From: Sporosarcina sp. ACRSM
GTDB lineage: Bacteria > Bacillota > Bacilli > Bacillales_A > Planococcaceae
Length of the DNA stretch: 64,000 nt
Direction of reading: 5' to 3'
Assembly: GCF_022346545.1 (NCBI RefSeq)
Contig: NZ_JAKRNU010000001.1
Coordinates: 248,001 to 312,000, forward strand
Part shown: in pieces, positions 1 through 7,868 of the stretch
Layout of the letters: the number at the start of each line of letters is the position of its first letter
Position numbering within the stretch: position 1 is the stretch's first letter
The notes under the pieces: generated by a model
Told to the model about the DNA's origin: nothing
The model's input: only the letters and a program-made list of their open reading frames with translations
The model's database searches: none
Position numbers and translations under genes: made by a program

Positions 1-77
1 ACGGAATTCATCTTATCGTAGTCACCTGATATCTTTTCAAAAACATTATGGACCTTCTCTTCTTTTGATAGTGTCAA
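1..77 (-). CDS. menG: Demethylmenaquinone methyltransferase, N-terminal fragment (cut by window edge)
   Basis: Only the first 25 codons lie in the window. Reading leftward from a TTG at 77-75, the peptide begins MTLSKEEKVHNVFEKISGDY and continues DKMNS. This matches the N-terminus of MenG/UbiE, the S-adenosylmethionine-dependent methyltransferase of the last menaquinone step. A GAGGT ribosome site lies about 8 nt upstream of the TTG. It follows hepS by about 40 bp on the same strand, as in the Bacillus hepS-menG-hepT cluster, which supports the call despite the short fragment. Confidence 0.82.
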   Translation of the reverse strand, partial: MTLSKEEKVHNVFEKISGDYDKMNS

Positions 78-119
78 GTCTTAAACCTCTTTTCTATCCT
101 TTACGCCTCGGGCATGAAG

Positions 120-863
120 TCAAATCGGTTTGCCCAGGAGCGACGTTGCCATCTTTATAATTTCCTGCTGTAAAAAAGGCGCAAGGAAATCCGCTGTATC
201 AAGTGCTTCTTGCAATTCCAATTGAAACGCTGCGATCGATCGGTCAACATCAATCGGATTCCAAGAATGGTACACGCTGTTTCCTGTCTTTTCTGTCAGC
301 ATACTGTCCAGACGCAGAAGCGACAATACGGATTCAGCGAGTGGGACGTATCGGGAGAAACCGAATGTATGTAAAAAATCAGCAATGCAGCCCGCTTCAA
401 TGACGCGGACCGCTTCCATCATTTTAGAAGACCCGCTCGGCGGTTGGTGATGGCATGTCGTTTTCATCTCGTTTATCTGACCGATCATTCCAGAAAGGGA
501 ACGGATGAAACCATATGCCGGTATCGATGCCAATAACCGATAATGAATACCGCTGAAATGATCACCGGATAACACCGTAAGCTGTTGTCTAGTGGACGTA
601 GCATTCGATGCATCAATCACATCGTGTGCAGCAAATGCCGCATGAACCGCACCGACCGCGATAGCAGCCCGGTTCATGGAGTCTGTCCACCTTTCCCCAT
701 TGAGCAATGGGAGAAGCGTGAAAAACGCCTTTGCATCATCGATCGTCATCCGACCGACATCACGAATGATAATCGGTTCGTGAATCGCCTGTTCGACTTC
801 AACTCTATAGTGTTCGATATGTTGTTCCATTTTTTGTCTTTCCATCGTCGAATCTCCATTCAA
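120..863 (-). CDS. hepS: Heptaprenyl diphosphate synthase component 1 (small subunit)
   Basis: HepS is the non-catalytic subunit that pairs with HepT to make the C35 prenyl chain of menaquinone-7. The segment RQQLTVLSGDHFSGIHYRLL (about residues 92-111), followed by INEMK, is the HepS family signature. Length (247 aa) is close to the B. subtilis protein. The start is a TTG with AGGAG about 6 nt upstream; an in-frame ATG six codons later is an alternative. It lies between mtrB and menG on the same strand, the classic mtrAB-hepS-menG-hepT order, so the genes are probably co-transcribed. Confidence 0.88.
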   Translation of the reverse strand: MNGDSTMERQKMEQHIEHYRVEVEQAIHEPIIIRDVGRMTIDDAKAFFTLLPLLNGERWTDSMNRAAIAVGAVHAAFAAHDVIDASNATSTRQQLTVLSGDHFSGIHYRLLASIPAYGFIRSLSGMIGQINEMKTTCHHQPPSGSSKMMEAVRVIEAGCIADFLHTFGFSRYVPLAESVLSLLRLDSMLTEKTGNSVYHSWNPIDVDRSIAAFQLELQEALDTADFLAPFLQQEIIKMATSLLGKPI

Positions 864-895
864 AGACGTCTCCTGAAGAGTATGTCAAAGACGAA

Positions 896-1120
896 TTATT
901 CTTTAGTGTCGCTTGACAAGACACCGTATGCAGTATGAACGTCGGCTTTACCGCGTATTTTCATCGCTGACGTATGTTCGGTAAACTGTGCGATCATCAC
1001 TTCACCGGCATCCAATTTTTCCGTGTGATGGAACTTCGTGTTGTTCCCTCTCGTCAGTCCGATGACATTCACGCCATCCTCTTTCGCTTTAATGACGATA
1101 TACTCGGATTGTTGTGTCAT
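896..1120 (-). CDS. mtrB: Trp RNA-binding attenuation protein TRAP
   Basis: The 74-aa protein is TRAP, which forms an 11-subunit ring, binds tryptophan, and wraps (G/U)AG-repeat RNA to attenuate the trp operon in Bacillus. The conserved core is visible: [31 protein letters not shown] and [11 protein letters not shown] chose the ATG at 1120 because AGGAGAGG sits just upstream; the longer reading frame to 1159 has no ribosome site and does not match the family. It follows folE (mtrA) by about 70 bp. No trp genes or TRAP target are visible in this window. Confidence 0.93.
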   Translation of the reverse strand: MTQQSEYIVIKAKEDGVNVIGLTRGNNTKFHHTEKLDAGEVMIAQFTEHTSAMKIRGKADVHTAYGVLSSDTKE

Positions 1121-1189
1121 CTTTACCTCTCCTGTCTGTTCATATACGGTCTTCATCATACCATAGAAAAGGAGGTGTCCGCAAAACCC

Positions 1190-1759
1190 TCAATCCATTT
1201 TTATCAGTGATAGGATTTCGGCGCGTTTCACATCATCGTGTTCATAAATCCCACGTGCTACGGTCGTCACCGTTTTGGCTCCAGGTTTCTTGATCCCGCG
1301 CATCGTCATACACATATGCTCCGCCTCGATGACGACATAAACGCCAATCGGATTGAGCATTTCCATCATCGCATCGGCTACGGTTGACGTAATCCGTTCT
1401 TGCAACTGGGGTCTTCTCGCTGTTGTTTCGACAGCTCTCGCCAATTTGCTCAAACCGGCAACAACTCCATCCCGCGGTATGTAAGCAACATGTGCATGTC
1501 CAAAAAATGGAACTAAATGATGTTCGCACATGGAGTGGAACGGAATATCCTTCACCAAGACCACTTCATCATGATTTTCATTGAAAACGGTTTTGAAATA
1601 GTCTTTCGGATCTTTATTCAACCCTTCAAATACTTCAGCATACATTTTGGCAACTCTTGAAGGTGTATCGATCAACCCTTCGCGCTCGGGGTCTTCACCG
1701 ATCGCTTCAAGGATCATTGTCACTGCCTTCTCTATTTTCCCATAATCGACATCTCTCAT
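1190..1759 (-). CDS. folE: GTP cyclohydrolase I
   Basis: FolE (MtrA in Bacillus) converts GTP to dihydroneopterin triphosphate, the first step of folate synthesis. The 189-aa length is typical. Zinc and active-site signatures are present: [20 protein letters not shown] (about residues 75-94) and [12 protein letters not shown] (about 149-160). GGGAGG lies upstream of the ATG. It is the first gene of the folE-mtrB-hepS-menG run. The upstream gap toward hbs holds two strong inverted repeats. Confidence 0.96.
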   Translation of the reverse strand: MRDVDYGKIEKAVTMILEAIGEDPEREGLIDTPSRVAKMYAEVFEGLNKDPKDYFKTVFNENHDEVVLVKDIPFHSMCEHHLVPFFGHAHVAYIPRDGVVAGLSKLARAVETTARRPQLQERITSTVADAMMEMLNPIGVYVVIEAEHMCMTMRGIKKPGAKTVTTVARGIYEHDDVKRAEILSLIKMD

Positions 1760-1860
1760 CTATTCTGAATCCTCCCTAAACACAAATAAAGCTATTCCAC
1801 CAAAAATAGTAGCATACTCCCTCATTTCCGTACAGTTCGCCATCCCTTTTCTCTTAAAGA

Positions 1861-1911
1861 TGCCAGTTGCTGCTACAATTCGCGTGCTTCGAATTGTAGC
1901 AGCAACTGGCA
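1861..1911. repeat. Perfect 22-bp inverted repeat between folE and hbs
   Basis: Arms 1861-1882 and 1890-1911 are exact reverse complements around a 7-base loop (1883-1889). No T tract follows on either strand, so it does not look like an ordinary intrinsic terminator. It lies about 100 bp upstream of folE on the minus strand. The gap 1760-2007 otherwise holds only this hairpin and the one at 1945-1991; the open frame across it shows no family resemblance. Confidence 0.85.
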
Positions 1912-1944
1912 CCGGGCCTGGGCGCCGACGGGCACCTAAGTAAA

Positions 1945-1991
1945 GGAGTCCGTCCCATGTATCTGACAAACAGATACGACGGACGGACCCC
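1945..1991 (-). terminator. Probable hbs terminator hairpin
   Basis: Arms at 1945-1955 and 1981-1991 pair with one G-U, with an inner CAGATAC/GTATCTG stem. On the minus strand it follows the hbs stop by about 16 bp and is followed by CCTTTACTT, a weak T tract. Confidence 0.5.
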
Positions 1992-2007
1992 TATGTAAAA
2001 TTGAAGC

Positions 2008-2280
2008 TTATTTCACCGCATCCTTAAGCGCCTTACCTGCTTTGAATGCAGGTACTTTGCTTGCTGCAATGTCGATTTCTTCCCCAGATTGCGGGTTACG
2101 TCCTTTACGAGCTGCACGCTCACGGACTTCGAAGTTTCCGAAACCGATCAGTTGTACCTTATCACCCTTGGCAAGAGTAGACTGGATCGTATCGAATACA
2201 GCTTCAACAGCTTTAGTAGCATCCTTCTTTGTAAGACCAGCTGCTTCAGCTACAGAGTTAATCAATTCTGTTTTATTCAC
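2008..2280 (-). CDS. hbs: Histone-like DNA-binding protein HU
   Basis: HU is the abundant nucleoid protein of Bacillales; 90 aa here. It starts [13 protein letters not shown], and the DNA-binding arm [20 protein letters not shown] (about residues 45-64) is conserved. I chose the GTG at 2280: the longer frame begins with a GTG that overlaps the AGGAGGTG ribosome site itself, while the 2280 GTG lies 8 nt after AGGAGG and gives the family N-terminus. Monocistronic position between spoIVA and folE is as in B. subtilis. Confidence 0.96.
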   Translation of the reverse strand: MNKTELINSVAEAAGLTKKDATKAVEAVFDTIQSTLAKGDKVQLIGFGNFEVRERAARKGRNPQSGEEIDIAASKVPAFKAGKALKDAVK

Positions 2281-2310
2281 ACCATTCACCTCCTCTCAAA
2301 GGGAATCCGT

Positions 2311-2332
2311 CAATTGCGCCTGGGCGCAATTG
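2311..2332. repeat. Small palindrome, isolated unit of the mosaic repeat family
   Basis: CAATTGCGCC and GGCGCAATTG form a perfect 10-bp stem around TG, followed by tgcgtcca. It is the same hairpin as CAATTACGCC/GGCGTAATTG in the larger elements near 30.1, 60.1 and 62.3 kb, with the sixth pair changed from A-T to G-C. It sits in the hbs leader region, just upstream of the ribosome site. Confidence 0.7.
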
Positions 2333-2365
2333 CGTCCAATACTGTAAAAAGAGTATCATAAGAAA

Positions 2366-2397
2366 AACCGCGGTGCAACAATATTATCGCGGTTTTG
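2366..2397. repeat. Inverted repeat upstream of hbs
   Basis: AAAACCGCG and CGCGGTTTT are perfect 9-bp arms around about 14 bases. On the minus strand a short T run and TCTTATGATACT follow, so it may be a terminator remnant or part of the hbs promoter region. I cannot decide which. Confidence 0.4.
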
Positions 2398-2422
2398 TGC
2401 AGAACTGGGTATTTATCTCTAA

Positions 2423-2533
2423 TTCAATTGCGTTTCGACGAAATTGCAGCCAAATTTCGAATTGTGTTACACAAAATTAACTCCTATCAAAATTGGTGAC
2501 ATCCTCCTAGAGGCTTGGACCGCCAACAGGATT
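2423..2533 (+). repeat. Degenerate copy of the mosaic palindromic element
   Basis: Order of parts matches the fuller copies: a CAATTGCG..AAATTG palindrome, then AAATTTCGA...TCAAAATT arms enclosing a TTGTGT/ACACAA hairpin and 'aactcctatcaaaat', then gtgacatcc, aggctt and a CCAACAGGATT remnant. It lies between spoIVA and hbs. Base identity to the copies at 18.2 and 62.3 kb is obvious by eye but imperfect. Confidence 0.6.
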
Positions 2534-2545
2534 CAAACTAACAAG

Positions 2546-2572
2546 AAAAGATCCGCCATTGACGGATCTTTT
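2546..2572 (-). terminator. Terminator of spoIVA
   Basis: Stem AAAAGATCCG / CGGATCTTTT with a 7-base loop, directly after the spoIVA stop on the minus strand, with the T tract built into the 3' arm. Confidence 0.8.
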
Positions 2573-2576
2573 CCCT

Positions 2577-4055
2577 TTACACGATAAATGTAATCATCCC
2601 TTTATTTCCGTCATTAACCATTTGTTCAATCGTTTCACGAAGGCGTTTCCGTGCAGTTTGTGGGACAGACGCCGTCTTAAAACGAATGCTTTCCTTCATG
2701 ACTTCATGAAGAGGCGTTCCAAAAAGTTGCGTTTCCCATAGCGCTTCCCGATCATGCAAGTAGGCATTTTTCAATTCTTTCAACAAATGATGGCTGTGGA
2801 ATTCCGATCCGATGAGGGGTGAAAATTCCGCTTCCATATCCACCCGGATAATGTGAAGAGATGGGGCGGTCGCTTTCATGCGTACACCGAAAAAGTTATT
2901 TTGCTTGATCAGTTCTGGGGCGGTTGGATTGAAATCTTCAATCGTCGGAAGGGCGACCCCATAGCCGCTCTTACGTGCCGTTTCAATTGCTTCGGAGTAC
3001 AAGTTATAAGATTTCTTCGCTTTAGCCGCCTCTTGGACGAATAATAGCCAATCCTTCTTCGTTCCGATTTCCTGTCCCATGATCGACTCACAAATTTCAC
3101 GAAATGCTTGTTCTTCCATATCGATTTTAATGATTGCTTTGCCCTTGCCGGGATCCACTTCGATCACATCAGCATTCCGGACATATTTCTCACCTTTCAA
3201 CCGTTCCGCGAGCTCTTGCACTTTGCGGATCTTCGAGACTTCGAGGAAGCCTTCATTGATCACCCGATCGATATTGGCATTTAATTCATGCTCATTGCCA
3301 AGCACATCCATCCAATCAGGCTTCTGCAACTCAATATCCGAAATCGGAAATTCGTACAGTGCTTCTTTTAAGATGAGCTGGATTTCCTGTGCATTTAACT
3401 GGTCAGCACTGATCGCGATGACCGGCACCCCATAGGTCTCATGCAACTCCTGTTTCAACGCGACCGTTCTATCATTGGCAGGCATTTTCGAATTCAAGAC
3501 AATAACGAAAGGCTTTCCAATGTCCTTCAGCTTTTCAATAATTTCCGCTTCCGCTACTTGGGCTGCTGCCCGTGGAATGTTATTGACGGTCCCGTCTGTC
3601 GTGACAACGATTCCGATCGTGGAATGGTCCCGGATCACTTTATCCGTTCCGATACGAGCAGCTTCCTCAAACGGGATCGGCTCATTATGCCACGGCGTAT
3701 GAACGTATTTCGGACCGTCTTCGTCCTCATATCCTTTCACGCCATCTATGACATAACCTACACAATCGGCAAGTCTGATCTGGAAATTCAAATCACCGTC
3801 CCCTACAGATACCGACGTCCCTTGTGCGGGTACGAACTTCGGTTCCGCTGTCATGATAACCGGGCCTGGTGAACTTTGCGGCAGTTCGTCCTGCGCACGC
3901 ATCCGATCTGTCGCTTCCGTCATATTTGGAATGACGACTTCTTCCATAACCCTTTTCACGAACGTGGATTTTCCAACACGTACCGGGCCAACGACACCAA
4001 TGTAAATATCACCGTCCGTACGTCTAGCCAGATTCTCATACAATTCCTCTTTCAT
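2577..4055 (-). CDS. spoIVA: Stage IV sporulation protein A, spore coat morphogenetic ATPase
   Basis: SpoIVA polymerises on the outer forespore membrane, using ATP, to form the coat basement layer, and is needed for cortex assembly. The 492-aa length is that of the family. A Walker A motif, GPVRVGKST, is at about residues 23-31, and the protein ends in the family-typical hydrophobic MITFIV. AAGGAGGG lies about 7 nt before the ATG. It is monocistronic between yphF and hbs, as in B. subtilis. A sigma-E promoter would be expected upstream; I could not identify one convincingly. Confidence 0.97.
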   Translation of the reverse strand: MKEELYENLARRTDGDIYIGVVGPVRVGKSTFVKRVMEEVVIPNMTEATDRMRAQDELPQSSPGPVIMTAEPKFVPAQGTSVSVGDGDLNFQIRLADCVGYVIDGVKGYEDEDGPKYVHTPWHNEPIPFEEAARIGTDKVIRDHSTIGIVVTTDGTVNNIPRAAAQVAEAEIIEKLKDIGKPFVIVLNSKMPANDRTVALKQELHETYGVPVIAISADQLNAQEIQLILKEALYEFPISDIELQKPDWMDVLGNEHELNANIDRVINEGFLEVSKIRKVQELAERLKGEKYVRNADVIEVDPGKGKAIIKIDMEEQAFREICESIMGQEIGTKKDWLLFVQEAAKAKKSYNLYSEAIETARKSGYGVALPTIEDFNPTAPELIKQNNFFGVRMKATAPSLHIIRVDMEAEFSPLIGSEFHSHHLLKELKNAYLHDREALWETQLFGTPLHEVMKESIRFKTASVPQTARKRLRETIEQMVNDGNKGMITFIV

Positions 4056-4096
4056 CCATCGCCCTCCTTTATCTGCGCATATTACTTTATGTAATA

Positions 4097-4133
4097 GAAA
4101 AACGTTTCATGCGCGAAGCATGAAACGTTTTTC
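4097..4133 (-). terminator. Terminator of yphF
   Basis: Perfect 16-bp stem (4097-4112 with 4118-4133) and a 5-base loop. The yphF stop codon lies inside the arm and the minus-strand 3' arm ends in five T. It separates yphF from spoIVA. Confidence 0.8.
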
Positions 4134-4854
4134 ATTTTGTTCCATTCATGAAGATCGGTTCGTTGTTGTCATTTACCGTATAGGGCAATGAATATGCTGG
4201 TAAAACGGGGTAATCTTCCGCTAACAGATAGCGGATATCTTCCCCTTCCTGCACATCCGGCTGCTGTTCTTCCAATATACGATTCAGATCGATAGAATAG
4301 TCGATATAAAAATGCCCGTCCCCGCCAATCACGATTGGCAGCAGTGCATCCGAATACGGACTTGGAACCGTCAACGGCTCTTTGAAGCCCATCGCCTCAA
4401 AGTCGACCGAATAGACAAATTCTCCAACAGACTCGCTGAATGGCACACGCCCATTAATATTTTTCCGCAAATTCAACTCGCGAATCCGTTCAGCCGAACG
4501 CAGATCAACGAGTTTCACTGTCGGATCTGTTTCCACATCCATCAGTACATATTGATAAATCCCGCCAGTTTCATACGCATTTGTCGGGATCTTTTCCGTG
4601 TAGGCCGGCACGATTTTTCCAAACTCTATCGGATACTTAATATAAATATCCGTATCGATGTCACGAGTTTTGATCGGCAATAAACCTCCCGTATTTTCCT
4701 GATACGCATCGACCGCTTTTTGGATCACTTCCAATTGATCGGCATATGCGATTTCTTTTCCTGCGTTATCCTCTCCTGGATACATGCAACCAGCAAGAAG
4801 TAAAATAACGGACAGGATGATTGTCAACCGAGAAATTTTAACCTTCATATCCAT
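4132..4854 (-). CDS. yphF: YphF-like lipoprotein
   Basis: A 240-aa protein with a lipoprotein signal: basic start, hydrophobic stretch ending LLLAGC (Cys at about residue 22). It belongs to the YphF family of Bacillales, which has no established biochemical role. AGGAGGGG lies 7 nt before the ATG. The start overlaps the stop of yphE (TAATG), so the two are translationally coupled. The gpsA-yphE-yphF-spoIVA order matches B. subtilis. A role in sporulation or the envelope is only suggested by position. Confidence 0.75.
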   Translation of the reverse strand: MDMKVKISRLTIILSVILLLAGCMYPGEDNAGKEIAYADQLEVIQKAVDAYQENTGGLLPIKTRDIDTDIYIKYPIEFGKIVPAYTEKIPTNAYETGGIYQYVLMDVETDPTVKLVDLRSAERIRELNLRKNINGRVPFSESVGEFVYSVDFEAMGFKEPLTVPSPYSDALLPIVIGGDGHFYIDYSIDLNRILEEQQPDVQEGEDIRYLLAEDYPVLPAYSLPYTVNDNNEPIFMNGTK

Positions 4855-5057
4855 TATGCCCCTCCTGTCGGTCCGTTAAAAACGAGATAGACCATTGCTA
4901 AAAATGAAAAAATCAACAGCGCATAAGCGATGAAGGCAAAAATAAATTTCAATAAACGATTTTTCAACTTATGGCGACTCGCATAAATGAGACCCATAGA
5001 AATGAACATGAATCCCATTGCATAGAATGAGAGCCACATTTTATCCAACGAGGACAA
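4854..5057 (-). CDS. yphE: Small membrane protein, DUF2768 family (YphE)
   Basis: About 67 aa with two membrane segments (MWLSFYAMGFMFISMGLIYA and a second near FIFAFIAYALLIFSFLAMVY). The family is DUF2768, unknown function, found next to gpsA in Bacillales. The reading frame runs upstream to 5117, but that GTG lies inside a long hairpin with no ribosome site. I favour the TTG at 5057, preceded by AAAGGTGG at good spacing; the ATG at 5075 has no clear ribosome site. Confidence 0.75.
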   Translation of the reverse strand: MSSLDKMWLSFYAMGFMFISMGLIYASRHKLKNRLLKFIFAFIAYALLIFSFLAMVYLVFNGPTGGA

Positions 5058-5112
5058 ACGAAGCCCACCTTTCATATAATTCAATGTTGTTCCGGCATCC
5101 TTTGACGGAGAC

Positions 5113-5158
5113 TTCACTTGATTCCCTCAGGTGTTAAAACCTGAGGGAATCAAGTGAA
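5113..5158. repeat. Perfect 20-bp inverted repeat between gpsA and yphE
   Basis: Arms 5113-5132 and 5139-5158 are exact reverse complements around gttaaa. On the minus strand the T run comes before the stem, not after it, and on the plus strand an A run follows. It therefore lacks the U tract of an intrinsic terminator in both directions. Confidence 0.85.
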
Positions 5159-5165
5159 AAAATAA

Positions 5166-6185
5166 TCATTTTCCAAACAGATCTTCCATTTCTTGTTTTT
5201 TCATCCGCGTCATCAATTGATCGACCGCTTCTTTAAGATCAACATGATTGAATAAAATGGCGTACAATGCCTCTGTAAGCGGCATAGACACTTCATAACG
5301 CCCGGCAAGCTGATGGGCCGCTTTCGTTGTTCTGACCCCTTCAATGACCATCCCCATACCGGAGATGACTTCCTCCAAGCTTTTTCCTTGGCCAAGCATA
5401 TTGCCGGCTTTCCAGTTCCGCGAATGGACACTAGTACAAGTGACGATTAAATCACCGAGCCCCGTCAATCCGGAGAACGTCAACGGATTTGCCCCCATTT
5501 TCACGCCGAGTCGCGAGATTTCCGCCAATCCCCTGGTAATCAGCGCTGCCTTGGCATTATCGCCATAGCCGAGTCCGTCGGAAATGCCCGCAGCAAGGGC
5601 AATGACATTTTTAAGCGCTGCGCCAATTTCAACACCGACGATATCATTGTTTGTGTAAACACGGAAATACTGGTTCATGAATAGATCCTGCACCTTTTCC
5701 GCAGCTGCAAGATCGGTAGACGCCGCTGTCACGGTCGTCGGATGATGGAGCACCACTTCTTCTGCGTGGCTCGGCCCTGAAAGTACAACAATGGACTTCT
5801 TTTTCGAAGGGGCCAGTTCCTCATCGATCATTTCGGAAATCCGCTTCAACGAATCTGGTTCAATGCCTTTCGATACGTGCACCAATAACTTGGCGTCAAT
5901 CTCCATCGCATTCACTTCAGCACAGATTTCGCGGATCGCCTTTGTTGGCACAGCGATGACAAGCGTATCCCCATGTTCGACAGCAGCTTTCAAATTAGAT
6001 GTCGCCCGTAAATTACCGGGCAATGATACACCCGGTAAATAAGCTTGATTCGTATGTTTTTCATTGATTTCTTCCGCCTGGTCGGAACGTCTCGCCCATA
6101 GCAGACAATCATGTCCATTTTCAGCCAGGATAAAAGCGATTGCCGTTCCCCAGCTACCGGCACCGATCACCGTTACTTTTTCCAT
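5166..6185 (-). CDS. gpsA: Glycerol-3-phosphate dehydrogenase [NAD(P)+]
   Basis: GpsA reduces dihydroxyacetone phosphate to sn-glycerol-3-phosphate for phospholipid synthesis. The N-terminal Rossmann motif VIGAGSWGTAIA and the substrate-site region AALKNVIALAAGISDGLGYG (around 190-210) are clear. I favour the ATG at 6185 (MEKVTVIG), which matches the family N-terminus. An ATG four codons earlier, at 6197, lies almost on top of its AAGGAAAGG and is less likely. It is just downstream of der, as in B. subtilis. Confidence 0.95.
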   Translation of the reverse strand: MEKVTVIGAGSWGTAIAFILAENGHDCLLWARRSDQAEEINEKHTNQAYLPGVSLPGNLRATSNLKAAVEHGDTLVIAVPTKAIREICAEVNAMEIDAKLLVHVSKGIEPDSLKRISEMIDEELAPSKKKSIVVLSGPSHAEEVVLHHPTTVTAASTDLAAAEKVQDLFMNQYFRVYTNNDIVGVEIGAALKNVIALAAGISDGLGYGDNAKAALITRGLAEISRLGVKMGANPLTFSGLTGLGDLIVTCTSVHSRNWKAGNMLGQGKSLEEVISGMGMVIEGVRTTKAAHQLAGRYEVSMPLTEALYAILFNHVDLKEAVDQLMTRMKKQEMEDLFGK

Positions 6186-6217
6186 ATCCTCATCCATCCT
6201 TTCCTTGAAGACGCCGA

Positions 6218-7534
6218 TTAGCTTCTAGCACGTGTTATGAGCCGAATCGGGGTCCCTTCAAAGCCGAATGATTCCCGTAGCCGGTTTTGCAAGAAGCGCT
6301 CGTATGAGAAGTGCATCAGTTCTGGTTCGTTTACAAAGACGACAAACGTCGGTGGTTGAACCGATACTTGTGTCGTATAGTAAATACGCAGGCGGCGTCC
6401 TTTGTCAGTTGGAGCAGGATTCCGGGCGACCGCATCTTCAATCACTTCATTCAACACGCTTGATTGTATGCGAAGTGCATGATTTTCACTGATCATACGG
6501 ATTTTATCAAATAGACCGTGCACCCGCTGTTTCGTTTTCGCAGAAACAAAAGCGATTGGTGCATAATCCAGAAACTGGAAGTTGTCTCGGATATCTGCTA
6601 TAAAAGCATTCATCGTCTTATCATCTTTTTCCACAGCATCCCATTTATTGACGACAATCATAACGCCTTTCCCTGCCTCTTCCGCATACCCCGCAATCCG
6701 CTTGTCCTGCTCGCGGATGCCTTCTTCCCCGTTCAGCACAATGAGGACAACATCGGAGCGTTCAATCGCTCTGAGTGCACGCAACACACTGTATTTTTCC
6801 GTGTTCTCATACACTTTCCCTTTTTTACGCATGCCCGCTGTATCGATGATCTTATATTTTTGATCTTCAAATACATAAGACGTATCAATGGCGTCTGTTG
6901 TCGTGCCGGCAACATCACTGACGATGACCCTTTCTTCCCCTAGCAATGCATTGACCAATGAGGATTTTCCGACGTTCGGTCTTCCGATCAATGAAAAACG
7001 AATGACATCATCTTCGATTTCATCTTCGTCCGCTGTCGGAAAATTCTTTGCCACTTCATCGAGCAGATCGCCAAGACCCAGTCCGTGGGATCCGGAAATC
7101 GGATGGGGATCGCCAAAACCGAGCGAGTAAAAGTCATAGATCATATCCCGCATTTCGGGATTGTCGATTTTATTCACGGCTAGAACGACAGGTTTTTTTG
7201 TTTTGTATAAAATTTTAGCGACTTGCTCATCCGCATCTGTTACACCTTCACGGCCATTTGTTAAAAATATAATCACATCGGCTTCATCAATCGCAATTTC
7301 TGCCTGCAAACGGATTTGCTCAAGAAAAGGCTCATCCCCGATATCAATTCCCCCTGTATCAATCAGGTTGAAATCGTAGTTAAGCCAATCGGCGGAGCTA
7401 TAGATACGGTCACGTGTAACCCCCGCAACGTCTTCCACAATCGAAATACGTTCTCCTACGATTCGGTTGAAAATAGTCGACTTTCCGACGTTCGGCCTAC
7501 CGACGATCGCCACTGTTGGTTTTGTCATCATCAT
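6218..7534 (-). CDS. der: Ribosome-assembly GTPase Der (EngA)
   Basis: Der is the tandem-GTPase factor of 50S subunit maturation. Two G domains are visible, each with GRPNVGKS (about residues 12 and 185), with DTGG/DTAG switch motifs and NKID/NKWD guanine motifs, followed by a C-terminal KH-like domain. Length, 438 aa, is typical. The start has three ATGs in a row after GGAAGG; the second or third is most likely used. Next to gpsA, as in many Bacillales. Confidence 0.97.
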   Translation of the reverse strand: MMMTKPTVAIVGRPNVGKSTIFNRIVGERISIVEDVAGVTRDRIYSSADWLNYDFNLIDTGGIDIGDEPFLEQIRLQAEIAIDEADVIIFLTNGREGVTDADEQVAKILYKTKKPVVLAVNKIDNPEMRDMIYDFYSLGFGDPHPISGSHGLGLGDLLDEVAKNFPTADEDEIEDDVIRFSLIGRPNVGKSSLVNALLGEERVIVSDVAGTTTDAIDTSYVFEDQKYKIIDTAGMRKKGKVYENTEKYSVLRALRAIERSDVVLIVLNGEEGIREQDKRIAGYAEEAGKGVMIVVNKWDAVEKDDKTMNAFIADIRDNFQFLDYAPIAFVSAKTKQRVHGLFDKIRMISENHALRIQSSVLNEVIEDAVARNPAPTDKGRRLRIYYTTQVSVQPPTFVVFVNEPELMHFSYERFLQNRLRESFGFEGTPIRLITRARS

Positions 7535-7564
7535 ACATCCTTCCAGCTAATTCTCTACATAGTA

Positions 7565-7770
7565 TACAACAGAAAAGCGTAGGGCGCTCGCTTATTAAAG
7601 GATTGCAGTCTAAGTACGCGACGTCCTGTCGCAACGACTGCATAACCCGCATCGTGCGGACCTCAGGCATAAGACGAGTCGACGGCGTGGCGGTTTTTGC
7701 CACAGAGTCGGCTTGACTTATGACCCGAGCATCTAGCGCCCGAAGCCTAGACAAACAGAAAAGCGCAGAG
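7565..7770 (-). repeat. Mosaic palindromic element copy (minus orientation)
   Basis: The gap 7535-7868 contains no gene. On the minus strand it holds a hairpin CCGC/GCGG with loop ACGAT (7647-7659), then the 37-nt double hairpin (7605-7641; arms GCAGTC/GACTGC and GCGAC/GTCGC, loop AGGAC on the minus strand). It is flanked by AAAGCG-AGGGCGCT blocks of the second repeat type also seen at 22.5 and 36.6 kb. Confidence 0.75.
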
Positions 7771-7775
7771 CACCC

Positions 7776-7811
7776 AAAAAAGATGATGGCGCCCGTAGAA
7801 GCACCATCATC
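7776..7811 (-). terminator. Terminator of the S1-domain protein gene
   Basis: GATGATGG / CCATCATC stem with T6 following on the minus strand, about 60 bp after the ypfD stop. Confidence 0.8.
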
Positions 7812-7868
7812 CTTGTCTGAGCTTTTCAAAGTAAGCAGTTATATTTCATCCAGACTTTCCATTTTCCG

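Noticed and set aside
1760..1969. 69-codon open frame on the minus strand between hbs and folE
   Set aside because: It runs through two large inverted repeats, has no ribosome site, and the translation shows no family resemblance.
4056..4096. Sigma-E promoter of spoIVA
   Set aside because: CATAAAGT resembles a -10, but the -35 region falls in the yphF terminator arm and does not match; not called.
7497..7829. 110-codon open frame overlapping the start of der
   Set aside because: It lies mostly in repeat sequence, overlaps der and a terminator, and has no plausible ribosome site or protein pattern.
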